A DNA stretch of 64,000 nt from Comamonadaceae bacterium UBA2121 (GCA_002331385.1 DCYB01000014.1:186001-250000), one strand, 5' to 3'; counted from the stretch's first letter, positions 7,841 through 16,621 are shown. Numbers and translations: made by a program. The notes: generated by a model not told the origin, from the letters alone.

Positions 7841-8757
7841 ATGCCTGCCCCCTGCTCTTTTTCATTCATGACGTGGATGAACACGTCTTCCAGATCGGCA
7901 CGCCGAATTTCCACGTCCTCCAGCACCACGCCCGATTCGCGCAGCGCGGACAGCAGGTGCTCCACATCGAGCGCATCCTGCGCGGGAATCTGCACGATGC
8001 GGCCGGTGACGCGCGCCCGCTCGGCCATGGCGGCTGGCAAGGCGCTGTCGGTCTTGAACTGCAACACGTTGGCCGAAGCGGACTTGAGCAACTCCGACAT
8101 TTGCGCGAGCTTCACGATCTGCCCATGCTTGAGCATCGCCACGCGGTTGCACAGCGCCTCGGCTTCTTCCAGATAGTGCGTGGTCAGCAGCACCGTGTGA
8201 CCCTCGCGGTTCAGCCGTGCGATGAAGTGCCACAGCGTCTGGCGCAACTCCACGTCCACGCCCGCCGTCGGCTCATCGAGCACGATGATCGGCGGCTTGT
8301 GCACCAGCGCCTGTGCCACGAGCACACGGCGCTTCATGCCGCCCGAGAGCTGGCGCATGTTCGACTGCGCCTTGTCGGCCAGCCCGAGGCTCTCCAGCAA
8401 TTCGTCAATCCATGCGTCGTTGTTCTTGACGCCAAAGTAACCGGACTGGATGCGCAGCGTCTCGCGCACGCTGAAGAACGGATCGAACACCAGCTCCTGC
8501 GGCACCACGCCAAGGCGGCGGCGCGCGGCGGCGTAATCGCTCTGCACATCGTGCCCGAGCACCTTGACCGAGCCGCTACTGGCCTTGGCCAGACCGGCCA
8601 GAATGCTGATGAGCGTGGTCTTGCCCGCGCCATTGGGGCCGAGCAGGCCGAAGAACTCGCCCTCCTGGATATCCAGGCTGACGTCCTGCAGCGCCTGAAA
8701 CGGCCCTCTGGCTGTGGGGAATGTCTTGGAGACGGACTGAAAAGATACGGCTGGCAT
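7837..8757 (-). CDS. ABC transporter ATP-binding protein (ABC-2 exporter)
   Basis: A 306-residue ATPase of the YadG/CcmA-like group. Walker A is GPNGAGKT, the signature is LSGGMKRR, Walker B is IIVLDEPTAGVD and the H-loop His is in LLTTHYLEEAE. The C-terminal 80 residues (after QIVKLAQMSELL) form the extra domain typical of this subfamily. It is coupled to the permease gene downstream by a 4-bp overlap and lies 89 bp after the STAS-domain gene. It powers export of an unknown substrate across the inner membrane. Confidence 0.92.
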   Translation of the reverse strand: MPAVSFQSVSKTFPTARGPFQALQDVSLDIQEGEFFGLLGPNGAGKTTLISILAGLAKASSGSVKVLGHDVQSDYAAARRRLGVVPQELVFDPFFSVRETLRIQSGYFGVKNNDAWIDELLESLGLADKAQSNMRQLSGGMKRRVLVAQALVHKPPIIVLDEPTAGVDVELRQTLWHFIARLNREGHTVLLTTHYLEEAEALCNRVAMLKHGQIVKLAQMSELLKSASANVLQFKTDSALPAAMAERARVTGRIVQIPAQDALDVEHLLSALRESGVVLEDVEIRRADLEDVFIHVMNEKEQGAGI

Positions 8758-8846
8758 GAAGCGGCTGATTCTAAGCCGCTATGCCATCGGGCCGTGCGGG
8801 AAGGTTATGTGACCCCGTTACCTGTCACCTGGGGGCGCCCATGCGC

Positions 8847-9140
8847 TCAAGCGGCTGGCAGCAGATCGGCAATGCCATACAGCCCTGCCAGGCTCACCAA
8901 CCCTGCAGGCAGGGACTTGACGGCAAATGTCTTGCCGTAGCCCAGCGCCGAGCGGCGGCATTCCAGCAGCACCGCCAGCGCCGACGAATCGAACACCTTG
9001 AGCGCTCCGGCGTCCACCACCAGTTGAGACTCCTTGTGGGTGCGCAGCGCCTGCATGAGCATACGCAGGCTGGCCGTGGCCTGGTCGTGCGTGAGCTCGG
9101 GCGGGAGCACCAGCATGGTGGTAGCGGGAGCGGCGCCCAT
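8847..9140 (-). CDS. mlaB: STAS-domain protein MlaB
   Basis: A 97-residue STAS-domain protein with the core VVDAGALKVFDSSALAVLLE, in which the Ser of DSSAL occupies the site that is conserved in MlaB and anti-anti-sigma factors. MlaB binds the ATPase MlaF and is needed for assembly and activity of the inner-membrane MlaFEDB complex. It begins 3 bp after the end of mlaC, in the same direction. The place in the cluster makes the MlaB assignment better than a generic STAS label. Confidence 0.85.
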   Translation of the reverse strand: MGAAPATTMLVLPPELTHDQATASLRMLMQALRTHKESQLVVDAGALKVFDSSALAVLLECRRSALGYGKTFAVKSLPAGLVSLAGLYGIADLLPAA

Positions 9141-9143
9141 GTC

Positions 9144-9803
9144 TTACTTGCCCGCGGACGATGCGGCCAGACCGGCAGCGTTCGCCTTGTTGCGCGCGGC
9201 CAGCGTCTCGATCAGGCCGTCGATGCCCTTGGCATTGACTTCCTGCGCAAACTGCGTGCGGTAGGTGTCCACAATCCAGACGCCGAGCACGTTCAGGTTG
9301 TAGATCCTCCACGTGTTGCCGTCCTTTTCGAGGCGGTAATCCACCTGCACCGGCTCGCCCTTGCCGCGCACTTCGGTGCGCACCAGCACGTCCTTGTCAC
9401 CCGGCTGCGCGCGCAGCGGCTTCACCTCCACGCTCTGGTTCGTCACCTGGCTCAATGCGCCCGAATAGGTGCGCACCAAAAGCAGCTTGAACTCGTCCTG
9501 CAGGCGCTTTTGCTGCTCGGGCGAGGCCTTGCGCCAGCCCGGGCCGACGGCGGCGGCAGTCATGCGGCGGAAATTCACGTGCGGCATGAGCATGCGGTCC
9601 ACGAGCACCATGATCTTGTCCACGTCACCCGCCTTGATGGACGAGTCATTGCGGATCGTCTCCAGCACCTCGCCGGAGAGGCGCTTGATCATGGCGTCTG
9701 GCGCCTCATCAGCGGCCCAGGACGCGACGGGCGCAGACAGCAGCACCAGAGATGCCAGCGCGCCTGCGGACTGCGTAAAACTGCGTCGATTCAACATGTT
9801 CAA
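9144..9803 (-). CDS. mlaC: Periplasmic phospholipid-binding protein MlaC
   Basis: A 219-residue exported protein of the MlaC/Ttg2D family that shuttles phospholipids between the MlaA complex in the outer membrane and MlaFEDB in the inner membrane. The N-terminus MNMLNRRSFTQSAGALASLV has an RR motif followed by a hydrophobic stretch and AWA, consistent with a signal peptide (possibly Tat). The body shows family segments MLVDRMLMPHVNFRRMTAAAVG and YSGALSQVTNQSVEVKPL. It follows mlaA with a 167-bp gap in which I see no clear terminator. Confidence 0.93.
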   Translation of the reverse strand: MNMLNRRSFTQSAGALASLVLLSAPVASWAADEAPDAMIKRLSGEVLETIRNDSSIKAGDVDKIMVLVDRMLMPHVNFRRMTAAAVGPGWRKASPEQQKRLQDEFKLLLVRTYSGALSQVTNQSVEVKPLRAQPGDKDVLVRTEVRGKGEPVQVDYRLEKDGNTWRIYNLNVLGVWIVDTYRTQFAQEVNAKGIDGLIETLAARNKANAAGLAASSAGK

Positions 9804-9970
9804 AATCCTTGATTCTTCACATACAAACTTGAATGTATGTGCTTGACTACACGCGCCTCATTTTGCTGAATACCCGAGAGATTCATGCGTCTGGCGCGTA
9901 CATAAGTGAAATGATTTGCAACCAACCCGGTGTGCGTGAGACCCCGGGCGCGAGAGAAAATTCCGTTCGC

Positions 9971-10729
9971 TCAATAGTCGTCCGGCAGTTTGCCAGCATC
10001 TTCGTCGAACTTGTCCACTTCGCTCTTGCGCGGAGCGATGCGTTGCTGACGCACCTGCAAGTACACATCGCGGGTGAACGAATACCGGTCCAGCGCCGCC
10101 GCCTCCAGCAAATCGCTGGTATCGAGCAAGGCATCGCGCTTTTCCACAATGTGCAGACCGTAGAGCGAATTGCGCCACGCCACATCGTTGATGTTTCCTG
10201 TCAGGCTGCCATAGAAGTCGACCGGCAGCGCCACTGTATCGCGCACCGTGGACGGGCCAAGAAACGGAAGCACAAGATACGGCCCCGTCTGCACACCCCA
10301 ATGGCCCAGCGTCAGACCAAAATCCTGCTTATGCCGCTGCACGCCCATTTCGGTGGCGATGTCCAGCAATCCGCCCAGACCGAACACGGTGTTCACGTTG
10401 AAGCGCACCATGCTGTCCATGGCCTGCGCGCCGCGCCCCTGCAACAGGTTGTTCACAAAAGACCATGCATCCGACAGATTGGCGAAGAAATTGCTCACTC
10501 CCGTGCGCACCGGCTTGGGCGTCACATTGTGATAGGCCGTGGCCACGGGCTTCAAGATGGCCTTGTCCACGCCGTCGTTGAACGAATACATGTTGCGGTT
10601 GAATGACTCGTACGGGTCATCGGGATTTGCCGCCGGGCCCGTCGCGCACCCTGCCAGCAAGCCAAGGCCGATCACGGCCATGCTGCCACGCAGAATGATT
10701 CTTGAAGTGTGTGTGCGTTGATATGTCAT
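9971..10729 (-). CDS. mlaA: Outer-membrane lipoprotein MlaA (VacJ)
   Basis: A 252-residue lipoprotein of the MlaA/VacJ family, which sits in the outer membrane and removes misplaced phospholipids from the outer leaflet. The lipobox LLAGC is at about residues 24-28, and the family signature DPYESFNRNMYSFND follows, then FFANLSDAWSFVNNLLQG and GPSTVRDTVALPVDF. Its ATG overlaps the mlaD stop by 4 bp. In E. coli mlaA is far from mlaFEDCB; here it is inside the operon between mlaD and mlaC, so all six components are expressed together. Confidence 0.95.
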   Translation of the reverse strand: MTYQRTHTSRIILRGSMAVIGLGLLAGCATGPAANPDDPYESFNRNMYSFNDGVDKAILKPVATAYHNVTPKPVRTGVSNFFANLSDAWSFVNNLLQGRGAQAMDSMVRFNVNTVFGLGGLLDIATEMGVQRHKQDFGLTLGHWGVQTGPYLVLPFLGPSTVRDTVALPVDFYGSLTGNINDVAWRNSLYGLHIVEKRDALLDTSDLLEAAALDRYSFTRDVYLQVRQQRIAPRKSEVDKFDEDAGKLPDDY

Positions 10730-11217
10730 TGTTTACCGCCAGACCCACCGGAGCTGCTGGCTCCTTCTTCTGCCTTGCTGTAGAGGAATTGACCGATCAG
10801 GTTTTCCAGGACAACGGCAGACTGTGTGGACGTAATTGTGTCACCTTCGGCCAGATCAGCTTCGTCAGCGCCCGCTTCAATGCCGATGTATTGGTCTCCG
10901 AGCAGACCGCTGGTGAGAATTTTCAAGGAGCTGTCCTTGGGAAACTTGAAGCGCTTGTCCATCTCCAGATGGACGTTTGCCTGAAAAGTCTGGTCGTTGA
11001 AGGAGATGGATTCCACCCGCCCCACCACCACACCTGCACTGCGCACGGCCGACTTGGGCTTGAGGCCCCCGATATTGTCGAAACGCGCCGTCACGTGGTA
11101 GCCCGAACGCCAGTTCAGGCTCAGCAGATTGGCCGACTGCAGTGCAAGAAACACCAACGCCGCCGCGCCCAACAGCACGAACAGGCCGACCCAGACATCA
11201 TTCTTGGATTGCTGCAT
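10726..11217 (-). CDS. mlaD: MCE-domain protein MlaD
   Basis: A 163-residue protein with one N-terminal membrane helix (residues about 8-28) and a single MCE domain (about 38-115: YHVTARFDNIGGLKPKSAVR, then GVVVGRVESISF and SSLKILTSGLLGDQYIGIE). MlaD forms a hexameric ring that carries lipid between MlaC and the MlaE core. The tail is Gly/Ser-rich (GASSSGGSGGKQ) and probably disordered. The gene lies 92 bp after mlaE and overlaps mlaA. Confidence 0.95.
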   Translation of the reverse strand: MQQSKNDVWVGLFVLLGAAALVFLALQSANLLSLNWRSGYHVTARFDNIGGLKPKSAVRSAGVVVGRVESISFNDQTFQANVHLEMDKRFKFPKDSSLKILTSGLLGDQYIGIEAGADEADLAEGDTITSTQSAVVLENLIGQFLYSKAEEGASSSGGSGGKQ

Positions 11218-11309
11218 GGTTTGCTACTTTCTCCGAAACCCCGGGAACCCGGACTCTTCGCTTGCCGTTTCCCGATTCCATTGATCTATTGATCGATTGA
11301 TCTTCAAAT

Positions 11310-12092
11310 TCAAATGCTGAACATCAGCGCCGTGAGCAGGAAGTCCAGCCCCAGCACCGCCAGCGACGCGATCACCACCGTGCGTGTGGTGGCACGCGAC
11401 ACGCCCTCCGGTGTCGGCTTGGCCACATAGCCTTGCAACACCGCCACAAACGTGACTGCGATACCAAAGACGATACTCTTGACGACGCCGTTGCCCACGT
11501 CCTTCCAGACGTCTACGCTGCTTTGCATGGAGCCCCAGAAGGCGCCGCCGTCCACACCCAGCATCACCACGCCGACGATCCAGCCGCCGATGATGCCCAC
11601 CGCGTTGAACACTGCCGACAACAGCGGCATGGCGATCACCCCGCCCCAGAAACGCGGTACCAGTATGCGACGCACCGGATCGACGGCCATCATCTCCATT
11701 GCGGACAACTGCTCGCCCGCGCGCATCAACCCGATCTCGGCGGTGAGCGACGTGCCCGCTCGCCCGGCAAACAACAGCGCGGTCACCACCGGCCCCAGTT
11801 CCCGCACCAACCCCAGCGTGACCACCAGACCCAGCGCATTCGTCGAGCCGTAGATCTGCAGGATGTTGTAGCCCTGTAGCGCCAGCACGAAGCCGACGAA
11901 CAGGCCCGACGTAGCGATGATCGACAGCGAATAGTTGCCGAGAAAGTGCACCTGATCGCGCACCAACCCCGGACGCTGCATGGCCGCGCCACCCATCTTG
12001 AGCAACTGCCAGAACAGGCGCGCACCCATGCCCAGATCGGCCAGCTTGCTGCGCACGGCAAAGCCGACATCGGACGGACGCCACCAACTCAT
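11310..12092 (-). CDS. mlaE: Lipid transporter permease MlaE
   Basis: A 260-residue permease of the MlaE family (five or six membrane segments). The family core VREGPVVTALLFAGRAGT appears here as LVRELGPVVTALLFAGRAGT followed by SLTAEIGLMRAGEQLSAMEM, and the DPVRRILVPRFWGG motif follows. MlaE forms the membrane dimer under the MlaD ring and moves phospholipid with energy from MlaF. The start overlaps the mlaF stop by 4 bp. Confidence 0.95.
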   Translation of the reverse strand: MSWWRPSDVGFAVRSKLADLGMGARLFWQLLKMGGAAMQRPGLVRDQVHFLGNYSLSIIATSGLFVGFVLALQGYNILQIYGSTNALGLVVTLGLVRELGPVVTALLFAGRAGTSLTAEIGLMRAGEQLSAMEMMAVDPVRRILVPRFWGGVIAMPLLSAVFNAVGIIGGWIVGVVMLGVDGGAFWGSMQSSVDVWKDVGNGVVKSIVFGIAVTFVAVLQGYVAKPTPEGVSRATTRTVVIASLAVLGLDFLLTALMFSI

Positions 12093-12934
12093 GCCGCACC
12101 TCCATGGGAGCCGCCCGGCGGCCCGAAATCCTGCTCCACGCTCGGCCCGGGATAGTGAAACGGCACCGGCCCCGAAGGCAGCGCATGCACGAACTGGTGC
12201 ACCAGCGGATCGGTGCTTTTGCGCACCTCCTCGGGCGTACCTTGCGCGGCAATCGTGCCAGGGCCGAGGATGATCACATGGTCCGCCAACTTGAAGGTTT
12301 CCTCCAGATCGTGCGAGACGATGATGGTGGTGAGTCCCATCGAATCATTGAGCTGACGGATCAACTGCGCCGCCGTGCCCAAAGAAATCGGATCAAGCCC
12401 GGCAAATGGCTCGTCATACATGATGAGCTCCGGATCCAGCGCAATCGCCCGCGCCAGCGCCACGCGCCGCGCCATGCCGCCAGAAATCTGGCTGGGCATC
12501 AGGTCGCGCGCGCCGCGCAGTCCGACTGCGTTGAGCTTCATAAGCACGATGTCGCGGATCAACTCATCCGACAGATCCGTGTGCTCACGCAGCGGAAACG
12601 CCACGTTCTCGAACACACTCATGTCCGTGAACAGCGCACCGAACTGGAACAGCATGCCCATGCGACGACGGGCGGCATAGAGCGCCTCCATGTCCATCGC
12701 CTTGACGTCCTTGCCGTCAAACAGCACCTCGCCACCCTGGACAAAGTACTGACCGCCAATCAGGCGCAGCACCGTGGTCTTGCCACCGCCGGACGCGCCC
12801 ATCAACGCCGTAACCTTGCCGCGCGGAATGGTCAGCGAGACATCGCGCAGGATGGGGCGCTCGCCATATCCGAACTGGACATTGCGAAGCTCCACAAGCG
12901 GGTCAGAAACAGTCGATGCGAAATCAGCAGGCAT
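12089..12934 (-). CDS. mlaF: Lipid transporter ATPase MlaF
   Basis: A 281-residue ABC ATPase. Walker A is GASGGGKT, the signature ISGGMARRVALARAIA, Walker B LIMYDEPFAGLDP, and the H-loop IVSHDLEET. It drives phospholipid movement by MlaE. I choose the ATG at 12934 (MPADFASTVSDPLVELRNVQ), because the upstream GTG at 12982 adds 16 residues with no similarity to the family. It is the first gene of the long leftward cluster; its promoter must lie in the 370-bp gap shared with speD. Confidence 0.94.
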   Translation of the reverse strand: MPADFASTVSDPLVELRNVQFGYGERPILRDVSLTIPRGKVTALMGASGGGKTTVLRLIGGQYFVQGGEVLFDGKDVKAMDMEALYAARRRMGMLFQFGALFTDMSVFENVAFPLREHTDLSDELIRDIVLMKLNAVGLRGARDLMPSQISGGMARRVALARAIALDPELIMYDEPFAGLDPISLGTAAQLIRQLNDSMGLTTIIVSHDLEETFKLADHVIILGPGTIAAQGTPEEVRKSTDPLVHQFVHALPSGPVPFHYPGPSVEQDFGPPGGSHGGAA

Positions 12935-13032
12935 GTTGAAATAAAAGAGGGGCCGACACAAAGCCGACACAGACAACCTCACATCATAGGGGGAAACCCT
13001 TTTCCTCCGGGTTGACTGGCTGCGGGAATCAC

Positions 13033-13061
13033 TGTTGCGTTTATAAGTGCTTGACTATACT
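13033..13061 (+). promoter_or_regulatory. Candidate promoter for speD
   Basis: A good -10 hexamer TATACT is at 13056-13061, preceded by a weak -35 (TTGCGT at 13035-13040, spacing 15). It would give a transcript start near 13068 and a leader of about 240 nt before speD. The -35 is poor, so the call is tentative. The rest of the 370-bp gap between mlaF and speD holds the leader with a candidate terminator, described separately; I see no gene in it. Confidence 0.35.
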
Positions 13062-13229
13062 CAGAGCTTCCTACCAACGGCCTGCCATAATTCCCGGCTC
13101 GCCGTTTCTGTTACCGTTGCAGCAGGCTCATCTGCAAACGCGGCGTGTATTCAGCGAGAGGGCAACACTGCACACTGCAGCAAGCGTCCTTCCATAGCGT
13201 CTGGTTACACCCGTTGCAACGCTTTGGCT

Positions 13230-13271
13230 GGCAATTCCAACCTCGTGAAGAGGCGGGAATGCCGTTTTTTT
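13230..13271 (+). terminator. Intrinsic terminator in the speD leader, candidate attenuator
   Basis: The 5' arm GGCAATTCCAACCTC and the 3' arm GAGGCGGGAATGCC pair over 12 bp, with one bulged A and a small internal loop, around the loop GTGAA. Seven T residues follow (13265-13271). It ends only 35 bp before the speD ATG and faces speD, so it can hardly serve an upstream gene: none is transcribed rightward here. An upstream stretch (13090-13100, ATTCCCGGCTC) can pair with 10 of 11 bases of the 3' arm and could act as an antiterminator. Confidence 0.6.
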
Positions 13272-13306
13272 GCTACACCACCCGCAAAAGAAAGGGCTTT
13301 AGCTCA

Positions 13307-13723
13307 ATGAAGATTCATGTCCAGAACGCCATCCCCATATCGTCGGTGTCACCCGTTTCGCGCTCGGCCACAGGCCTGCATCTGATTGGTGACCTTTACG
13401 GCTGCCTGTGTGACAGCCGCCTGATGCTGGATGCCGAATATCTGGAAAATTTTTGCAAAGACCGCGTGGCTGCTGCCGGACTGACGTCCGTGGGCAGTCT
13501 GTTTCATAGTTTTGGCGAAGGTGGCGGCGTGACCGGCGTCGTGGTGCTCGCAGAATCGCACCTCTCCATCCACACTTGGCCCGAGTCCGGATACGTCACG
13601 CTGGACGTTTATGTCTGCAACTACACGGCCAACAATCGGCCCAAGGCGCAAAAACTCTTTGACGACCTGCAGGCGGCCTTCAACCCCAACGATCCGCATC
13701 TTCATCGCGTAGACCGGGCCTGA
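13307..13723 (+). CDS. speD: S-adenosylmethionine decarboxylase proenzyme
   Basis: A 138-residue class I prokaryotic AdoMet decarboxylase that supplies the aminopropyl donor for spermidine. The proenzyme cuts itself between Glu and Ser in AESHLSIHTWPE, and the Ser becomes the pyruvoyl cofactor; the His and Cys acid/base residues are in SIHTWPE and DVYVCNYTA. The ATG at 13307 (MKIHVQNAIPISSVSPVSRS) is used; longer open frames upstream would cover the terminator hairpin. The 18 N-terminal residues before TGLHLIGDLYGC are variable in the family. speE follows after about 300 bp. Confidence 0.93.
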   Translation: MKIHVQNAIPISSVSPVSRSATGLHLIGDLYGCLCDSRLMLDAEYLENFCKDRVAAAGLTSVGSLFHSFGEGGGVTGVVVLAESHLSIHTWPESGYVTLDVYVCNYTANNRPKAQKLFDDLQAAFNPNDPHLHRVDRA

Positions 13724-14019
13724 ATCCAGCCCCGTAGTCGCTACACGCCTCCCTCGCCGAGAACCCTGCCGCATTCGAAAGACGCCCTTCCTGCATCGAC
13801 CCGGGTGGTCAGCAGCGTGGAAAATCCTTGCAATAACACGCCTATTGCGACAGCTTCCATACGGCACGTATCTGGACCCACCCATCCAGCGCACCGATCG
13901 ATGCACCGCAGTGGTTCCCGGGGACGTTTGCAAGACGGCTCTGCGCCCATTTGATGAACGACTGCAGGCGTGAACCCGCCGCAGCCCATTGCCCCATTCA
14001 CATCGTTGAGGCTTTGCCC

Positions 14020-14958
14020 GTGACAACAACCTATCTGGCCGAACGGATGAATCCCGACTTCGGCTTTTACCTGAAGAACAACCGCTTGCTGACTGCGCAG
14101 CAATCGGAGTGGCAACGCATCGAAGTGTTCGAGAACACGCAGTTCGGGCGCGTCATGCGCATCGACGACTGCTTCATGACCTCGGAACGCGATGAGTTCT
14201 ACTACCACGAACCCATGATTCACCTGCCTGCGATCGCGCACTCCGGTGTGCGCAGCGCGTTGGTGGTGGGCGGGGGCGATGGCGGCTCGGTGGAAGAACT
14301 GCTCAAGCTGCCCGGTATGGAACGTGTCGTGCTGGCCGAACTGGACGCCCAGGTCATCGAAGTCGCGCGCGCGTGGCTGGGTGAGATCCACCACGGCGCA
14401 TTCGACGACCCGCGCGTGGAAATCCGTTTGGGCGACGCGCGCCAGTTCATTGGCGAAACCGAAGAACGCTTCGACCAGATCGTGCTGGACCTGACCGACC
14501 CCTTCGGCCCCGCCACCGATCTGTACACCGTCGAGTTCTATCAGGCCTGCAAACGCGCCCTGAATCCCGGTGGCGTCGTGTCGCTGCACCTCGGCTCGCC
14601 CATCCACTTGCCGGAAAGCATGTGCCGTATCGCCGCATCCGTGCGCGCGGTGTTCCCGATCTTCCGCCCCTATCTGCAATACGTGCCGCTTTATGGCACC
14701 CTGTGGTGCATGGGCATGGCATCTGATGCGACCGATCCGGCAACACTCAGCGCAGAAGCAGTGGACGCCCGCATCGCAGAACGCCACTTGCGCGACCTGC
14801 AACTCTACAACGGCGCGACGCACCACGCCCTGCTCGCCCAACCCAACTTCGTGCGCCAACTGTTCGCACAACCCGCACAACCGCTGCGACGCGGCGACGT
14901 GCTCGAAGAAGTGCGCGATCCATCCGAGTTTCCGGCGGTGAGGATCACGGCCGAATAA
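14020..14958 (+). CDS. speE: Polyamine aminopropyltransferase (spermidine synthase)
   Basis: A Rossmann-fold enzyme of about 312 residues that transfers the aminopropyl group from decarboxylated AdoMet to putrescine. The signature VVGGGDGGSVEELLKLPGME is near residue 80, followed by VLAELDAQVIEVAR and the catalytic DLTDPFGPATDLYTVEFYQ. The start is uncertain: I prefer GTG at 14020 (VTTTYLAERMNPDFGFYLKN), 9 nt after a GAGG; an ATG at 13951 would add 23 residues with no family similarity. It pairs with speD upstream. In the 296-bp gap between them I see no gene. Confidence 0.92.
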   Translation: MTTTYLAERMNPDFGFYLKNNRLLTAQQSEWQRIEVFENTQFGRVMRIDDCFMTSERDEFYYHEPMIHLPAIAHSGVRSALVVGGGDGGSVEELLKLPGMERVVLAELDAQVIEVARAWLGEIHHGAFDDPRVEIRLGDARQFIGETEERFDQIVLDLTDPFGPATDLYTVEFYQACKRALNPGGVVSLHLGSPIHLPESMCRIAASVRAVFPIFRPYLQYVPLYGTLWCMGMASDATDPATLSAEAVDARIAERHLRDLQLYNGATHHALLAQPNFVRQLFAQPAQPLRRGDVLEEVRDPSEFPAVRITAE

Positions 14959-14961
14959 AAA

Positions 14962-14994
14962 CGGGCGCAATCGCATGGCTGTCGATTGCGCCCG
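14962..14994 (-). terminator. Terminator between convergent speE and the amino acid ABC operon
   Basis: A perfect 12-bp stem (CGGGCGCAATCG with its complement) and a 9-nt loop. On the minus strand it is followed by TTTTTATTC, so it ends the leftward ABC transporter operon 49 bp after the ATPase stop. On the plus strand no T-run follows, though the stem may also help to end speE, which stops 4 bp before it. Confidence 0.8.
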
Positions 14995-15042
14995 GATGCA
15001 CGCTTGGAAATGGCAACGCGCCGCCCCGGCGCAGTCGACCAA

Positions 15043-15828
15043 TCAGAGCATGTGATGCAAAAAGGCTTTGGCGCGTTCGTGGCGCGGGTCGGCAAAGAAT
15101 TCCTGGGCGGGTCGCGCTTCGATCAACTCGCCCTGGTCCATGAACACCACGGTGTTTGCGACTTCCCTGGCAAATCCCATTTCATGGGTGACGACGAGCA
15201 TGGTCATGCGTTCGTCCGCGAGCTCGCGCATGGTGCGCAGTACTTCGCCGGTCAACTCGGGGTCGAGCGCGGAGGTGGGTTCGTCGAACAGCATGATGTC
15301 CGGCTCCATGGCCAACGCACGCGCAATGGCCACGCGCTGCTTTTGGCCGCCTGAAAGGCGCGACGGGTAGTTGTCGCGTTTGGCCGAAAGCCCCACCTTG
15401 TGCAGCAGCGCTTCTGCGCGCGCGATGGCTTGCTCGCGTGGCACTTTTTGCACGACGACGGGTGCCTCGATGATGTTCTCCAACACGGTCAGATGCGGGA
15501 ACAGGTTGAAGTGCTGGAACACCATGCCCATCTTGCGCGAGATCGCACGCACCTTGTCGTCGGACACATAGCTGCACTTGCCGGACGCATCGGTCGATGC
15601 CAGGGTGTGGCCTTCCACTTCGATGGTGCCACTGTCGATGGTTTCCAGGTGGTTCAGGCAGCGCAAAAAGGTGCTTTTACCCGAGCCGGATGGCCCAATC
15701 ACGGCCACCACTTCACCTTTGGCAAGTTGCAACGACACGCCGCGCAGCACCTGCGTTGCGCCAAAAGCCTTGCAGATATTGCGCGCGTCGATCATGGGCA
15801 GCGGCGCGTCATTCATCGTACTTGGCAT
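15043..15828 (-). CDS. Polar amino acid ABC transporter ATPase
   Basis: A 261-residue ATPase of the GlnQ/HisP group. Walker A is GPSGSGKST, the signature LSGGQKQRVAIARALAM, Walker B IMLFDEPTSALDPE, and the switch VTHEMGFAREVA. An insertion of about 15 residues (HTLASTDASGKCSYVSDDKV) typical of some members precedes the Q-loop MVFQHFNLFPHLT. It overlaps the end of the permease gene by 20 bp; an ATG four codons further in would reduce this to 8 bp. It energises uptake of an amino acid whose identity the sequence does not show. Confidence 0.93.
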   Translation of the reverse strand: MPSTMNDAPLPMIDARNICKAFGATQVLRGVSLQLAKGEVVAVIGPSGSGKSTFLRCLNHLETIDSGTIEVEGHTLASTDASGKCSYVSDDKVRAISRKMGMVFQHFNLFPHLTVLENIIEAPVVVQKVPREQAIARAEALLHKVGLSAKRDNYPSRLSGGQKQRVAIARALAMEPDIMLFDEPTSALDPELTGEVLRTMRELADERMTMLVVTHEMGFAREVANTVVFMDQGELIEARPAQEFFADPRHERAKAFLHHML

Positions 15829-16462
15829 AGCGTTTTTCCAGATACTGGAAGCCCCAGGTCAGCACCAGGGTCATGAGAAGGTAGAAAGCCGCCGCCACGA
15901 TGAATGGCGTGGTCGTGAAGTCGCGCTGCACAAAGCCCCGTGCGGCGCGCAGCAGGTCGTTGAGGGCGAGCACATAAATCAGCGAGGTGTCCTTGACCAG
16001 CGTGATGGTCTCGTTGCTCATGGGCGGCAGGATGCTGCGCACCATCTGCGGCAGCACGATCCGGCGCATGGTCTGGGGATAGGTCATGCCCAGCACCTTG
16101 GCGGCCTCGTATTGGCCACGGTCGACCGAGAGAATGCCGGCGCGGAAGATTTCTGCGAAATATGCCGCGTAGTTCAATGCGAACGCCACCACGGCGGCCG
16201 GGAAGTCCGGCAGGCGCACGCCGATCACTGGCACGAACGGCAGCGCAAAATAGATGAACAGCATCTGCAGCATGAGCGGCGTGCCGCGCATGAGCCAGAT
16301 ATAGCCATTGACGAAAGTCGACAGCAGCTTGAATTGCGACACGCGCGCCAGGGCCAGCACCAGTCCCAGCGGAACGGCCAGCAGCAACGTGATCGCGAAC
16401 AGCTTCAGCGTGACCGTGGCACCCTGAGCCAGCGGCCCGAGAAGCGAAAAAACGTAATCCAT
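15809..16462 (-). CDS. Polar amino acid ABC transporter permease
   Basis: A 217-residue membrane protein of the HisM/GlnP family (TIGR01726-type). It has five hydrophobic segments and the ATPase-contact EAA motif EAAKVLGMTYPQTMRRIVLP. There is only one permease gene, so it probably works as a homodimer. It lies 184 bp after the binding-protein gene, separated by a hairpin with a short T-run that may lower its expression relative to the binding protein. Confidence 0.93.
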   Translation of the reverse strand: MDYVFSLLGPLAQGATVTLKLFAITLLLAVPLGLVLALARVSQFKLLSTFVNGYIWLMRGTPLMLQMLFIYFALPFVPVIGVRLPDFPAAVVAFALNYAAYFAEIFRAGILSVDRGQYEAAKVLGMTYPQTMRRIVLPQMVRSILPPMSNETITLVKDTSLIYVLALNDLLRAARGFVQRDFTTTPFIVAAAFYLLMTLVLTWGFQYLEKRYAKYDE

Positions 16463-16621
16463 ACGAGAAGGCTCAGAGCCCCAAACGCTTCGCGGACTGC
16501 GAAACGCATGCGGCGCGGGGAATGCACGAGTGTGCCATTGCGCGCGCCGCGCGACGTGAGGGCACCGGCAGGTGCGACTGCGACAAGCTGGTTGCGGTGT
16601 CTGCCGGTTTCACGACAAAAG

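Noticed and set aside
13741..15042. A 433-codon leftward open frame opposite speE
   Set aside because: Antisense to an unmistakable spermidine synthase.
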